Below are positions 46,396-56,178 of a stretch of DNA of 64,000 nt, piece by piece. Positions within the stretch are counted from its first letter, which is position 1; the number at the start of each line of letters is the position of its first letter. A program made the translations under genes and the position numbers. Below the pieces are notes generated by a model. That model saw only the letters and a program-made list of their open reading frames with translations, was not told the origin of the DNA and made no database searches. Source of the stretch: Alphaproteobacteria bacterium (lineage in GTDB: Bacteria > Pseudomonadota > Alphaproteobacteria > UBA8366 > GCA-2717185); assembly GCA_021774435.1 (NCBI GenBank), contig JAJFJB010000106.1, forward strand, positions 1 through 64,000, in the 5' to 3' direction.

Positions 46396-49047
46396 ATGAC
46401 CGGATCTCAGGATAACGACACGATGCCGAAAGCTTTGGAAGGGATCCGGGTGCTGGATTTCACCTGGGTCCGGGCAGGGCCGTGGTCGACGCGATGGCTT
46501 GGGGCGCTCGGGGCGGAGATCATCAAGGTCGAATGGCCTGCCAATGAGCGGGGGCGAATGACGGCTGTCACGCCGGAAGGGATCGAAGAGAGCCTGAATT
46601 CCTCGCCAACCTTCAACGATACGAACCCAAACAAGAAAAGCGTCACGGTCAATATGCGCAGCGAGGAAGGCCTCGCCGTCATCAAGAAGCTTGTTGCGAT
46701 ATCCGATGTGGTGACCGAAAACTTTAGCCCTAAGGCGCTGCGCAGTTGGGGGCTGGGCTATGATGTCCTGCGCGAGATCAAACCCGACATCATCTACATT
46801 TCGCATTCCGGTCTCGGACATACGGGGCGGCATAGTGAGTACACGATGATGGGACCGACGGCCCAGGCCTTTTCCGGGATGACGTTTCTGTCGGGCCTTC
46901 CGGACAAACCGCCGGCGGGTTGGGGATGGTCGATCCTCGATGATCTCGGCGGCACCAACATCGTTGATGGCGTTTTGGGGTCGCTCTACCGGCGCAACCG
47001 GACGGGTCTGGGTCAGCATATCGATCTATCGCAGATGGCGATCGGTATTACCTTGAACGGTCCGGCACTGTTGGATGCGACCATTAACGAAAGGGGCTCC
47101 CGGCGTGCGGGGTTCCCGTCGGGCAACCGCGCGCATTGGCCGGGAACGCCGATTCTGAATAACTACCGTGGCCCGACGGTCGCACCGCACAATGCCTACC
47201 GCACAAAAGGCAATGGCTATAACGACTGGTGCACGATCGTGTGCCATACAGACAGGGAATGGCGGGATCTTGTGTCGGCGATGGGACGTCCAGACTGGGC
47301 AGCGGACGAAAAATTTGCGCTGCTATCGGGGCGGCTGGAACATCAGGAGGAACTGGACCGGCACATTGAATCATGGACTCGGAGCCTTGATAAATATGCG
47401 GTTATGGAAGTTTGCCAGGCCGCAGGCGTGAGGGCGATGCCCGTGCAGAGCAGCCAAGACCGGGTCGAGAACGATCCTCAGCTGCAACACCGTGCCCTCT
47501 TCACCGAGATGGACCATCCGGTGCTCGGCCGCCGAAAATTTCAGAACGCGCCCTTCAAGCTTTCCGAGACCCCTGCGGTCCATACCAGTGCCGCGCCCCT
47601 GGTTGGCGAACATACGCAGGAGGTGCTTGAAGGATTGCTCGGTCTGCCGCACGAGGATGTCGTGAACGGCATCGAAAACAATATCTTCTGGCCGAAAACC
47701 GTAGACCGGTTCGACTATATCGACGCAATCGCGCAAAGCGGACCCTGGAAAGATGCCGGAGTCGCCGAACCCAAGCCCCGTAACGTCGATGTGGACGCGA
47801 AGAGCGATGGCGCGGGGCCGCTGACGGGTCTTCGTGTTCTGGAGCTGTCGGACGAAAAGGGGCAGTTCTGCGGCAAGCTGATGGGCGATCTGGGCGCGGA
47901 CGTGATCAAGATCGAGCCGCCGACGGGGGAAAATACGCGGACCGTTGGGCCGTTCCTGGACGACCATCCGCATCGTGAACGCAGCCTCGCCTTCTGGCAC
48001 TACAATACCTCGAAGCGGGGTATCACGCTTAATCTGGAAACTGAAGATGGCCGCGATCTGTTTCGCCGTCTCGCGGCGAATGCCGATGTCATTCTGGAGA
48101 CCTTTGCACCCGGCTATTTGTCCGGGTTGGGCGTAGGGTATGAGACGCTCAAGGCCGCAAACCCGAAACTCATCGTTTGCTCTTTGACACCCTTCGGTCA
48201 GACAGGCCCGTGGAAGGACTACGTCGGCAGCGATCTGACCCATCTGGCGGCGGGTGGCTTCATGGGCTGTTGCGGTTACGATGAAGCGGACGATCCGGAA
48301 CAAGTTCCCATTGCGCCCGGCGGAGGCAACGCCTGGCACACCGCCGGCAACTTCGCCTATATGGGAATTCTGGCCGCCCTGTTACATCGTGATAATTCGG
48401 GCGAGGGTCAGTATATCGATGTGTCGGTGCATGATTCCTGTGCCGTAACCACGGAGATGCATATCCCGACCTACATTTACCACGGCAAAGTTGTAATCCG
48501 GCAAACCGGGCGGCACGCGCAGATGGCGCCGAACGCCTCTGCACAATTCCGTTGTGCCGACGGTGGTTACGTGAATGCGCAGGCCAACCGGGTTCCGTTC
48601 CGTAAATTTCCCGACCTTATTGCTTGGATGAAAGAGCACGGCCTCGAAGAAGATCTAGAAGACGAAAAATATGCGACACCGAAGGGATTCACCGAAAATG
48701 CCGAGCATATCGACGGCGTGATCGCGCGATTTGCGGCGCACTTGCCGCACGATGAGGTCGCCCACGGTGGCCAGGCACGGCAATTCAATTGGGGGGCGGT
48801 CCGGGCGCCCGATGCGCTGATCGACGACGGGCATCTTGCAGATCGCGGTTTTTGGGTCGATGTCGTGCATCCGGAGCTTGGGCGAACGTTCAAATATCCC
48901 GGTGCCGCCGCCATTCACAATGGTTCGCCCTGGAAAATTTCCCGGCGCGCACCGTTACTCGGCGAACATAATCAGGAAATCTATGGCAAAGAACTCGGTC
49001 TCGATGCGGCCGTGTTAACCTATTTGACGGAAGCGGGTGTGTTGTAG
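46396..49047 (+). CDS. Tandem-fused class III (CaiB/BaiF) CoA-transferase
   Basis: Two full N-terminal signatures: LEGIRVLDFTWVRAGPWSTRWLGALGAEIIKVE and LTGLRVLELSDEKGQFCGKLMGDLGADVIKIEPPTGENTR; 883 aa. Confidence 0.92.
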   Translation: MTGSQDNDTMPKALEGIRVLDFTWVRAGPWSTRWLGALGAEIIKVEWPANERGRMTAVTPEGIEESLNSSPTFNDTNPNKKSVTVNMRSEEGLAVIKKLVAISDVVTENFSPKALRSWGLGYDVLREIKPDIIYISHSGLGHTGRHSEYTMMGPTAQAFSGMTFLSGLPDKPPAGWGWSILDDLGGTNIVDGVLGSLYRRNRTGLGQHIDLSQMAIGITLNGPALLDATINERGSRRAGFPSGNRAHWPGTPILNNYRGPTVAPHNAYRTKGNGYNDWCTIVCHTDREWRDLVSAMGRPDWAADEKFALLSGRLEHQEELDRHIESWTRSLDKYAVMEVCQAAGVRAMPVQSSQDRVENDPQLQHRALFTEMDHPVLGRRKFQNAPFKLSETPAVHTSAAPLVGEHTQEVLEGLLGLPHEDVVNGIENNIFWPKTVDRFDYIDAIAQSGPWKDAGVAEPKPRNVDVDAKSDGAGPLTGLRVLELSDEKGQFCGKLMGDLGADVIKIEPPTGENTRTVGPFLDDHPHRERSLAFWHYNTSKRGITLNLETEDGRDLFRRLAANADVILETFAPGYLSGLGVGYETLKAANPKLIVCSLTPFGQTGPWKDYVGSDLTHLAAGGFMGCCGYDEADDPEQVPIAPGGGNAWHTAGNFAYMGILAALLHRDNSGEGQYIDVSVHDSCAVTTEMHIPTYIYHGKVVIRQTGRHAQMAPNASAQFRCADGGYVNAQANRVPFRKFPDLIAWMKEHGLEEDLEDEKYATPKGFTENAEHIDGVIARFAAHLPHDEVAHGGQARQFNWGAVRAPDALIDDGHLADRGFWVDVVHPELGRTFKYPGAAAIHNGSPWKISRRAPLLGEHNQEIYGKELGLDAAVLTYLTEAGVL

Positions 49048-49133
49048 CGACCGTTAAATTGAAGGTAAAGAAGGCGGCGGACAGCTATGTCAGGGAACTA
49101 CCGTTCGGACTTCAGTTCACGCCCGCCTCGCAG

Positions 49134-50678
49134 TTAATCCCCCGACGCTTCAGCTTCTTTAGCGGTCGCCTTTTTGCCAAAGCGGCCCCTGAAACCGAAA
49201 TGCCAGATGAAGAAGATGGTCAAGAGCAGGAAGACGGCCGAGATGGGCCGCGTGATCAGTATCGTCAGGTCCGTTTTGTGCATCAGCATTGTCTGACGCA
49301 ACGCCATTTCCAGCATTGGTCCCAATAGAAAACCGATCACCAGGCAGACGATGGAGAAACCGGCCTTGCGCATCATGTAACCGATGCCGGCGAAGACCAG
49401 GAGCAGCCCGACATCGAACATCGAGTTGGACGGAATGTAGACGCCGAGGACGCAGAAAACCGTGACGACCGGCAGGATGATCTTCTTCGGAATCAGGACG
49501 AATTTGACCCAAATCGTGATGCCGATACGGCCGATGACCAGATGGGCCAGATTGGCCATCAGCATCGAGGCGAATATCGAATAGACCAGCGCGCCATGCT
49601 CGACCATCATCAACGGTCCGGGCACGACGCCATGGATCATGAAGGCGCCGATCAGCAGCGCGGCGGCGACATTGCCTGGGATGCCCAGCGCGATGGTCGG
49701 GATCAAGTTGGAACCGACGACGGCGCTGTTGGAGGCTTCGGTTGCCTGGATACCCTCGATGGTGCCCTTACCGAATTCCTCCGGGTTTTTCGACCCGCGT
49801 TTGGCGGCGCCGTAGCCGAGGAACGCGGCGAGCGAGACACCAAGGCCGGGCAGCATGCCGACGCCGGTGCCGATGCAGGCCGAACGCAGCAAGGTCTTCC
49901 AATTGCCCCAGAACTCGCTTATCAGCAGTTTATTCTGATCCTTGAAACCCAGCTCGGTCGTGACTTTTTTCGGTTCGCCGGTCTTCTTCAACGCGAAAAT
50001 CTGTGCCAGCACCGAACTAAGCGCGAGTGTCCCGATCGCCATCGGGGTCAGCGGAATGCCATCGAACAGCTCGACCGTACCGAAGGTCATGCGCTCCGAA
50101 GCGTCGACCGGGTCGAGGCCCCAGCTGGCGAGGAACATGCCGACAGCCGCGGCCATGATGCCCTTGACCAGGGACTTGCCGGCCAGTGCCGCAATCAGTG
50201 TGAAGGAGAAGATGATGATCGCGGTGAATTCCGGCGGCCCGAAGGTCAGTGCAATTGCGGCAAACGGCGCGGCGAGCAGGATCAGCATGCAGTCTGAAAA
50301 GGTATCGCCGCAGACCGAGGAATAGAGCGCCGTCTTCATTGCCTTCAGCGGCTTGCCTTTCTGCGCAAGCGGATAACCGTCCAGCGCCGTCGCAGCCGCC
50401 TCCGGTGTTCCAGGCGTGTTAATCAGGATCGCCGGTATGGCGCCGCCGGATGTCCCGCCCTTATTGACGCCGACGAGAAATGCGATAGCCGCCAGCGGTG
50501 TGAAGTAAAAGGTGATCGGGACGAGGATCGCCAGCGCAGTGACGGAACCTAAGCCCGGCGTCACACCAAAGATGATGCCCAAGGTCACGCCACCGCAGAT
50601 GAACAGCATGTTTTTCAGCGTGAACGCAGCCTCGAACCCTGCGCTCAGATGCGATGCCATTTCCAGCAGCGTTTCCAT
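49134..50678 (-). CDS. Tripartite tricarboxylate transporter large permease (TctA-like)
   Basis: GVTLGIIFGVTPGLGSVTALAILVPITFY; GGAIPAILINTPGTPEAAATALDGYPLAQKG; multi-TM. Confidence 0.95.
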   Translation of the reverse strand: METLLEMASHLSAGFEAAFTLKNMLFICGGVTLGIIFGVTPGLGSVTALAILVPITFYFTPLAAIAFLVGVNKGGTSGGAIPAILINTPGTPEAAATALDGYPLAQKGKPLKAMKTALYSSVCGDTFSDCMLILLAAPFAAIALTFGPPEFTAIIIFSFTLIAALAGKSLVKGIMAAAVGMFLASWGLDPVDASERMTFGTVELFDGIPLTPMAIGTLALSSVLAQIFALKKTGEPKKVTTELGFKDQNKLLISEFWGNWKTLLRSACIGTGVGMLPGLGVSLAAFLGYGAAKRGSKNPEEFGKGTIEGIQATEASNSAVVGSNLIPTIALGIPGNVAAALLIGAFMIHGVVPGPLMMVEHGALVYSIFASMLMANLAHLVIGRIGITIWVKFVLIPKKIILPVVTVFCVLGVYIPSNSMFDVGLLLVFAGIGYMMRKAGFSIVCLVIGFLLGPMLEMALRQTMLMHKTDLTILITRPISAVFLLLTIFFIWHFGFRGRFGKKATAKEAEASGD

Positions 50679-50689
50679 AGATTGATTCC

Positions 50690-51175
50690 TTATTCCCGCC
50701 AGAAACCGGGCAGTTCCGCCGTGAAGACGTGCCACGCGAACTGCGACAGGATGATAGGGGTCGCGATGGCGAGGATCGCCAAGAGCCAGTAATTCCGCAG
50801 CCCGGCAAAATACAGGCCCGCCGCCAGCAACACCGTCATCGTCGGTTCGAAGCCGACATAGGTCGTGCCGAACCACGCGATGATCGACGCGCCGATCCAG
50901 AGCCCGAGATTCTTGAATTCGGTCCAGCCCATGCCCGAGGCTTCCGCCCCGAACTCTTCGTGCTCTTCGTCTTCCGTTTTGCGCGAGAAGAAGGCCCCGG
51001 CACTCATGATAATTGCGAGAAGCAGCGTAACGGTAATCGCAAGTGAGGGGATGAAGCTCGGCGCCAGATCCAAATGACTATCGGGCGGCGATGTCTGGGT
51101 CGGGATAATCCAAAATATGAACAATAGCGAAATCGCGCTGATTACCACGCCCGACCAGATGTGCGTTTGTCGCAA
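50690..51175 (-). CDS. Tripartite tricarboxylate transporter small permease (TctB-like)
   Basis: About four TM segments; position between TctA and TctC. Confidence 0.85.
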   Translation of the reverse strand: MRQTHIWSGVVISAISLLFIFWIIPTQTSPPDSHLDLAPSFIPSLAITVTLLLAIIMSAGAFFSRKTEDEEHEEFGAEASGMGWTEFKNLGLWIGASIIAWFGTTYVGFEPTMTVLLAAGLYFAGLRNYWLLAILAIATPIILSQFAWHVFTAELPGFWRE

Positions 51176-51249
51176 TGGCCATCGCCCCTAGCTAATCTGT
51201 GATCTTTTGCGCAACTGCGATAGGCAACCGATTTGCGAGCGGCGCGGAA

Positions 51250-51288
51250 GAATTTACGGATGGAGCAATTGCGCTCCATCCGTAATTC
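51250..51288 (-). terminator. Intercistronic hairpin between tctC- and tctB-type genes
   Basis: gaatttacggatggagc-aattgc-gctccatccgtaattc; one bulge; no good U-tract. Confidence 0.55.
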
Positions 51289-51293
51289 ATTTG

Positions 51294-52241
51294 CTACTTA
51301 ATGTAACCTGTCGCCCGAGCGACCTTGTCGAGGCTGACCAGTGTTTGATCGACGACCTTCTGGAATTCAGCAGAAGACAGGTAACGCTTCGGGAACTTGA
51401 TCCGTTCCAGAATTTTCGTGAAGTCGGGATCGTCCATGGACGCTTTTACAGCGGCTTCAAGTTTTGCGCGTGCGGCTTCGGGTATGCCCTTCGGCGCAAC
51501 GATTCCGTTATCCCCCGGCATTGCAACACCATACAGCTCTTGCGTCGACGGTGCGTTCGGTGCCAGCGGATGGCGGTTCGAAAGGAACGATGCAAGCACG
51601 ATCATCTTCTCGCCATATTTCTGATGAACGCCGCCGCTAAAGGCGAAATCTACTTTATTACCGAGCAGGAACGGCACCATTTCGCCGCCACCGCGTGTCG
51701 GGATCGCCGTCCAGTCGACGCCCTCTTGCTGCGCGATAAAATTGACGAATGCCTTGGACATGCCACCCATATCGGCCACGTTGATGCCCGGATTGGCCTT
51801 GGAATAGGTTACCAGTTCCTTCAGTGTCGTGTAGGGTTTCCCCGGTACGCTAACGAGCCCCATCTGATATTGGCTGACGCCGGCGACGAACTGGAAGTCG
51901 GAGGTTTTGTATTTGACCGACTTTTGCGTCATTGGAATCCAGGTCAAAGTCGAAATGCCGACGAATTCAATCGTATAACCGTCAGCCTTGGATTTCGACG
52001 CGACAGTTGATCCGACGGCACCGCCACCGCCCGGCCGCGTCTTCACGATGACTTTCTGGCCAAGCTCCTTGCCCATGGCCTTCGACAGTACCTGGCCCAT
52101 GGTCTCCGTGGTACCACCCGGTTTCCACGGAATGATCATGGTGATCGGCTTGGACGGGTAATCCGCCGCGAAGGCGCCGGAGATGACGCTACCAACAAGT
52201 GCGATGGCACCTGCTGCCGCTAAAAATTGACGTGTCCGCAT
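51294..52241 (-). CDS. Tripartite tricarboxylate transporter substrate-binding protein (TctC/Bug-like)
   Basis: N-terminal signal peptide; ADYPSKPITMIIPWKPGGTTETMGQVLSKAMGKELGQKVIVKTRPGGGGAVGSTVASK. Confidence 0.95.
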   Translation of the reverse strand: MRTRQFLAAAGAIALVGSVISGAFAADYPSKPITMIIPWKPGGTTETMGQVLSKAMGKELGQKVIVKTRPGGGGAVGSTVASKSKADGYTIEFVGISTLTWIPMTQKSVKYKTSDFQFVAGVSQYQMGLVSVPGKPYTTLKELVTYSKANPGINVADMGGMSKAFVNFIAQQEGVDWTAIPTRGGGEMVPFLLGNKVDFAFSGGVHQKYGEKMIVLASFLSNRHPLAPNAPSTQELYGVAMPGDNGIVAPKGIPEAARAKLEAAVKASMDDPDFTKILERIKFPKRYLSSAEFQKVVDQTLVSLDKVARATGYIK

Positions 52242-52341
52242 AGTCTTCCTCCCAGAACAATTGTCGCAAAGTTCATTTTTTGACTGATTTTCTTATATTT
52301 CGGGCAAAATACTAAGCTTCTCTCTTCCTATTCGGGAAATA

Positions 52342-52377
52342 CTATATTGATATAGCCGATATAAGAGAAACTTATAT
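52342..52377. promoter_or_regulatory. Two adjacent palindromes, putative LysR operator region
   Basis: CTATAT-tg-ATATAG (52342-52355) and ATATAAG-agaaa-CTTATAT (52359-52377) between divergent TctC-type and LysR genes. Confidence 0.5.
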
Positions 52378-52410
52378 AATGATCTAACGAGGCTAAAAAT
52401 CGGAGGGCCC

Positions 52411-53340
52411 ATGAAGGTCAATCAGTTGAGTTACTTTCTGGCGATTGTCGAAGCGGGAAGTCTTTCCGGAGCGGCGCAAAGTTTGGGTGTTGCTCAGCCC
52501 GCCTTGAGCCAACATATCGCCAACCTGGAACAGGAATTGGACGTCGCTTTGCTTGAACGCTCTTCGCGGGGCGTGTCGACGACCCCGGCCGGGGATTTGC
52601 TGTACGAGCACGCTCGTACGATTGTTCGGCAGATAGAACGGGCAGAAACAGATGTGCGGCATCTCGGTCAATCGCCGAGCGGTGAAATTGTCGTCGTTCT
52701 CGCGGCGTCCGTATCGCAGATTATTTCGCCGGTGCTTGCGACGTCCGTGGCCGAGCGGTTTCCAGAGGTCAATCTCATCATTCAGGAAGGCATGAGTATT
52801 AACATCGCCAAGCTGGTTGAAAGCGGTCGCGCCGATCTCGCTTTTGTACCAAGTGCGATAATGCCGTCTGGCGTGGAATCGGAACATATGCTGGTCGAAG
52901 AACTCGCGTTAGGTGGCGCGAGAGGAAGCGAAGGAGACACCGATGAGCCTATTGACTTCGAACTCGCCTGCGAGTTCCCCCTAGTTCTGCCGTCGCGACC
53001 GCATTACATCCGCAACACGCTTGAGCAGGTCGCGTTTGACCAGGGACTTCGTCTGAATATCAAGGCTGAACAGGACTCGCCGCGTTTGCTTCCACGGATG
53101 GTGGCTTCTGGATACGCCTATTCAGTACTCCCGGAGAATGGATTTTCCGAGGTGCCGGATCTCGGCAGCATCTTCATGCGGAAAATTGTGCACCCTGATT
53201 TTTCGCGCTCGCTGCACATCATTTGGCCAAGAGTCGCAGCGCAAGACCGGCTGACGATTGAGGTCAGGGCGATCTTGCGCGATGTCATTGCGGAATTAGT
53301 GTCGACGGGACACCTTCGGGGTCACCTGAAGAAAAACTAA
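52411..53340 (+). CDS. LysR family transcriptional regulator
   Basis: MKVNQLSYFLAIVEAGSLSGAAQSLGVAQPALSQHIANLEQELDVALLERSSRGVSTTPAG. Confidence 0.95.
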   Translation: MKVNQLSYFLAIVEAGSLSGAAQSLGVAQPALSQHIANLEQELDVALLERSSRGVSTTPAGDLLYEHARTIVRQIERAETDVRHLGQSPSGEIVVVLAASVSQIISPVLATSVAERFPEVNLIIQEGMSINIAKLVESGRADLAFVPSAIMPSGVESEHMLVEELALGGARGSEGDTDEPIDFELACEFPLVLPSRPHYIRNTLEQVAFDQGLRLNIKAEQDSPRLLPRMVASGYAYSVLPENGFSEVPDLGSIFMRKIVHPDFSRSLHIIWPRVAAQDRLTIEVRAILRDVIAELVSTGHLRGHLKKN

Positions 53341-53368
53341 GACGGACGCCTGCAAAAGTCCGCGATTT

Positions 53369-54457
53369 TTATAGTGCGGTCAGCGGAACCTGGGTTTCCA
53401 TTCCGGGGACGACGACGCCGCCTCTGTCTCCGACCGCCACGCTGCCATACCTTTCGGCAAAGGCGCCGGGAAGCGCCAAGCCGTCCGGTGGCGACAGCCA
53501 AAGTCTCAGCAGATAGCGCCTTCGCTCCGGCTCCGGCCAATCTTCGTAGGCCGTGCGATTGTGCAGGATCTGATGATTGTGGATGAGCTGGATGTCGCCG
53601 GGCTCGAAGTCCATGGAGAGGAAGAGTTCCGGATCGTTTGCGAGGTCGGTCAGCATATCCAGCGCTTCGACCAGTAACGGGTCGAAGGGGCCGACATCGG
53701 GATGGTCCTGGGCTTCGTCGATGAATTGGCGCAGGAAGCTGATGACCAATCGCCCATCGCAATAATTGAAAACGGGAAGATCGTACCAGGGTCCTTTGCC
53801 TTCGGGGATTTCCTTGCGGCGATTTCGGGGCACGGGCCCATACAGAACCTGCGCGAGATCGGGTCGCCGTTTCCACATTTCGTCATGGATCGTGTACGAG
53901 CTGACAATCGTGCTTAGTCCGCCGCTTTTTGCCTGATGAAGACATAACAAGGATACCATATCGACAGAGTCGCTGTGATACAGGAGATGGCGGTTGCTGA
54001 GATAGCCTCGGCGGCTGGGGTCGTCATATCGGTCGGTAATATCCGTGACATGACCCAGCAGATGTCCACGAGCATTCTGGGAGCGGGCGCTGCCCATATA
54101 GGTTCCGAAGGCCCAATACATCGTCGCAATTTCTTCAAAGCTGAATTCGTCGACGGGAAAATTCCGAAGTAAGACGAAACCGCGGCCATGAAGCGCCTCG
54201 CGGCGCAGATCTTCCAGAGTGTCGCCGAAGGAAGGCATTTGGAAGTCCGCCTTGGTCATCTTTCCAATGCCGTCTTTTCTGGCGCGTGCGCGCCGCATCG
54301 CATCGATCATTTCCGAACGTTCCGCATCCGACAACGGGTACATCCATTCGGTCGAATTCTTCAACGCGGACCCATACCAGACTCCGGGGCCGCCGACGGG
54401 GCCATTGGCTGGCGGTGGATGATTTGGCGACAATCTGTTACCCGCAAGGATGCTCAT
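53369..54457 (-). CDS. TauD/TfdA-family Fe(II)/2-oxoglutarate dioxygenase
   Basis: GRGFVLLRNFPVDEFSFEEIATMYWAFG; LLYHSDSVDMVSLLCLHQAKSGG (HxD); IQLIHNHQILHNRTAYEDWPEPERRRYLLRLWL. Confidence 0.9.
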   Translation of the reverse strand: MSILAGNRLSPNHPPPANGPVGGPGVWYGSALKNSTEWMYPLSDAERSEMIDAMRRARARKDGIGKMTKADFQMPSFGDTLEDLRREALHGRGFVLLRNFPVDEFSFEEIATMYWAFGTYMGSARSQNARGHLLGHVTDITDRYDDPSRRGYLSNRHLLYHSDSVDMVSLLCLHQAKSGGLSTIVSSYTIHDEMWKRRPDLAQVLYGPVPRNRRKEIPEGKGPWYDLPVFNYCDGRLVISFLRQFIDEAQDHPDVGPFDPLLVEALDMLTDLANDPELFLSMDFEPGDIQLIHNHQILHNRTAYEDWPEPERRRYLLRLWLSPPDGLALPGAFAERYGSVAVGDRGGVVVPGMETQVPLTAL

Positions 54458-54579
54458 GATCTCTCCGACAACTGCAATAGGATGGTTTAGTAACGCTATT
54501 GAATACGATATTCTTACCCGGTTAGCACGTGCGAGCGGAAGACCTGTTCGCAGACTCAGCGAAAAGGAGAAGCATTAGA

Positions 54580-54936
54580 ATGTTACAGTTAGGCCGAAAA
54601 ATGGCTGTTTTCGGGGGCTTTTGTTCGGTCTTTGCGTTTGGTTGGAGTATCGCAACAGCGCAGACCCCTTGTCCGGCTATCGCCGACTATCACCTAAAAA
54701 TTTTCGACAATGAGCGAATGGAAATAGAGGATGCGACGGAGAACATGGAAAATCCGTGTACCGGCGTTACCGAGGTTGTGTCGATCGATTTCAAACCGGG
54801 CCTTGGCTTTGTGCAGAGTTTCACCAATGGTGACATTTACGCGGAAGTCGATCCGTTTGTGTTGATTCAATGTGTCGACGGCCGTGCGATGGTCAAGAAC
54901 GCGGAAGAGAACAAGCTCATCTGCGATACGCGCTAG
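54580..54936 (+). CDS. Small putative secreted protein of unknown function
   Basis: MLQLGRKMAVFGGFCSVFAFGWSIATAQTPCPA signal-peptide-like N terminus; AAGGAGA SD. Confidence 0.65.
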   Translation: MLQLGRKMAVFGGFCSVFAFGWSIATAQTPCPAIADYHLKIFDNERMEIEDATENMENPCTGVTEVVSIDFKPGLGFVQSFTNGDIYAEVDPFVLIQCVDGRAMVKNAEENKLICDTR

Positions 54937-54941
54937 GCGCG

Positions 54942-56102
54942 CTACTCGGGCCAGTTCTCCAACAGGTCCACCGGGTCGCCGAATTTTTCTGCCATCGTGA
55001 CGACAGAGGGCGCGCGTAATGCCGTCAAAAAGCCTTCGTCGATAAGCGTTGCATTTCCGGCGGTCACCGTCGTGTCGTAGCTGATCAAATCCATATGCAC
55101 AGGTGGTTCTTCCCACTCCGGCATCACGCGGCGGATATAGTCGGACGGTTTCGCCAGATCGATGCCGTAATGCAGGGCGCCGGGCGAGTTCGAGCCGGCG
55201 GGATAGACGGTGTGGCGCGGCGCCTTTGGGTTGAAGCCGCAGCCGAGTTCAATGATCTGACCGCCGATCAACATGTCGCGAAGAATGGCCGCATCCTCGC
55301 TGTTGCCGTCAACGCCGGTCACGCGGTCGTCCTTGAACTGCACCTTGATATTCTCCTCGAACGGTTTTTCGAATCCAACCGCCCAGAAAGGCACAACCGT
55401 TCCATTGAGCGAAACGGGTACGGAATCGTCATTGTCGACGGATGTCCGGTCGTAGAGATTGGGCCCGTGCGTTGGCAGGTAATGCACATAGCAGCCGGGT
55501 TCGTCCGCCGCCATGTTGCCGCGCCAGCGACTTGACGAAAGCAAGTTTTGCCGCATCGCCGCGGTAAATTTGATGGTGAGATCGGTCCCGCCCGCGTTCG
55601 CAAAATGGAGATCGAAATCACCGGATTCGGGATATTGGGCGGCTGTTTGACGGATGATTTCGCCAACGATATCGATGGGAAATCTTGCCTGATCAGTATC
55701 CAATAAATCGAGATTTCGGAAATAAGTGATTTTGACCCAACGTTGTCCCTTCGCGCGCTGCGCGATGCAGAACGGATCGATGATTGAGCAGAACCAGGAG
55801 GAGACCACAAAAGTCGCCTGCTCGACAACGGGACGAATTTCCTTAGGCACTTCGGTGTGCTGCGTCGTATCGCTCATGATGACCCAGGGCTTGATACCGC
55901 GGGATCTTGCGAGGCCGCAGACGGCATGAATGACGCGAGGGTCGAGCTTGCGGTCGGCCAGAATGACCAGCCTGTCTTCCGGGGTAAAGGCGAAGGTCCG
56001 CGCGAAGTTATCCAGTGCTTCGAAACGCAAACCCGTGAGCACGGTATCCAATGTACTGTCGGTCGGCAGGCCGACGCCCTTGAAGTCGTTCATGCTAGTC
56101 AT
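54942..56102 (-). CDS. Aminopeptidase M29-like / 2,5-dihydroxypyridine 5,6-dioxygenase (NicX)-like protein
   Basis: DRLVILADRKLDPRVIHAVCGLARSRGIKPWVI N-terminal fold; metal-binding-like C terminus (ELGCGFNPKA, LHYGIDL). Confidence 0.55.
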   Translation of the reverse strand: MTSMNDFKGVGLPTDSTLDTVLTGLRFEALDNFARTFAFTPEDRLVILADRKLDPRVIHAVCGLARSRGIKPWVIMSDTTQHTEVPKEIRPVVEQATFVVSSWFCSIIDPFCIAQRAKGQRWVKITYFRNLDLLDTDQARFPIDIVGEIIRQTAAQYPESGDFDLHFANAGGTDLTIKFTAAMRQNLLSSSRWRGNMAADEPGCYVHYLPTHGPNLYDRTSVDNDDSVPVSLNGTVVPFWAVGFEKPFEENIKVQFKDDRVTGVDGNSEDAAILRDMLIGGQIIELGCGFNPKAPRHTVYPAGSNSPGALHYGIDLAKPSDYIRRVMPEWEEPPVHMDLISYDTTVTAGNATLIDEGFLTALRAPSVVTMAEKFGDPVDLLENWPE

Positions 56103-56178
56103 CCTATTCTCCCATCGCTTGGGAGAATACTACGTCATTCTTCCCGCCGGTAGCGATACGCGTGCCAATCGAAACAAA

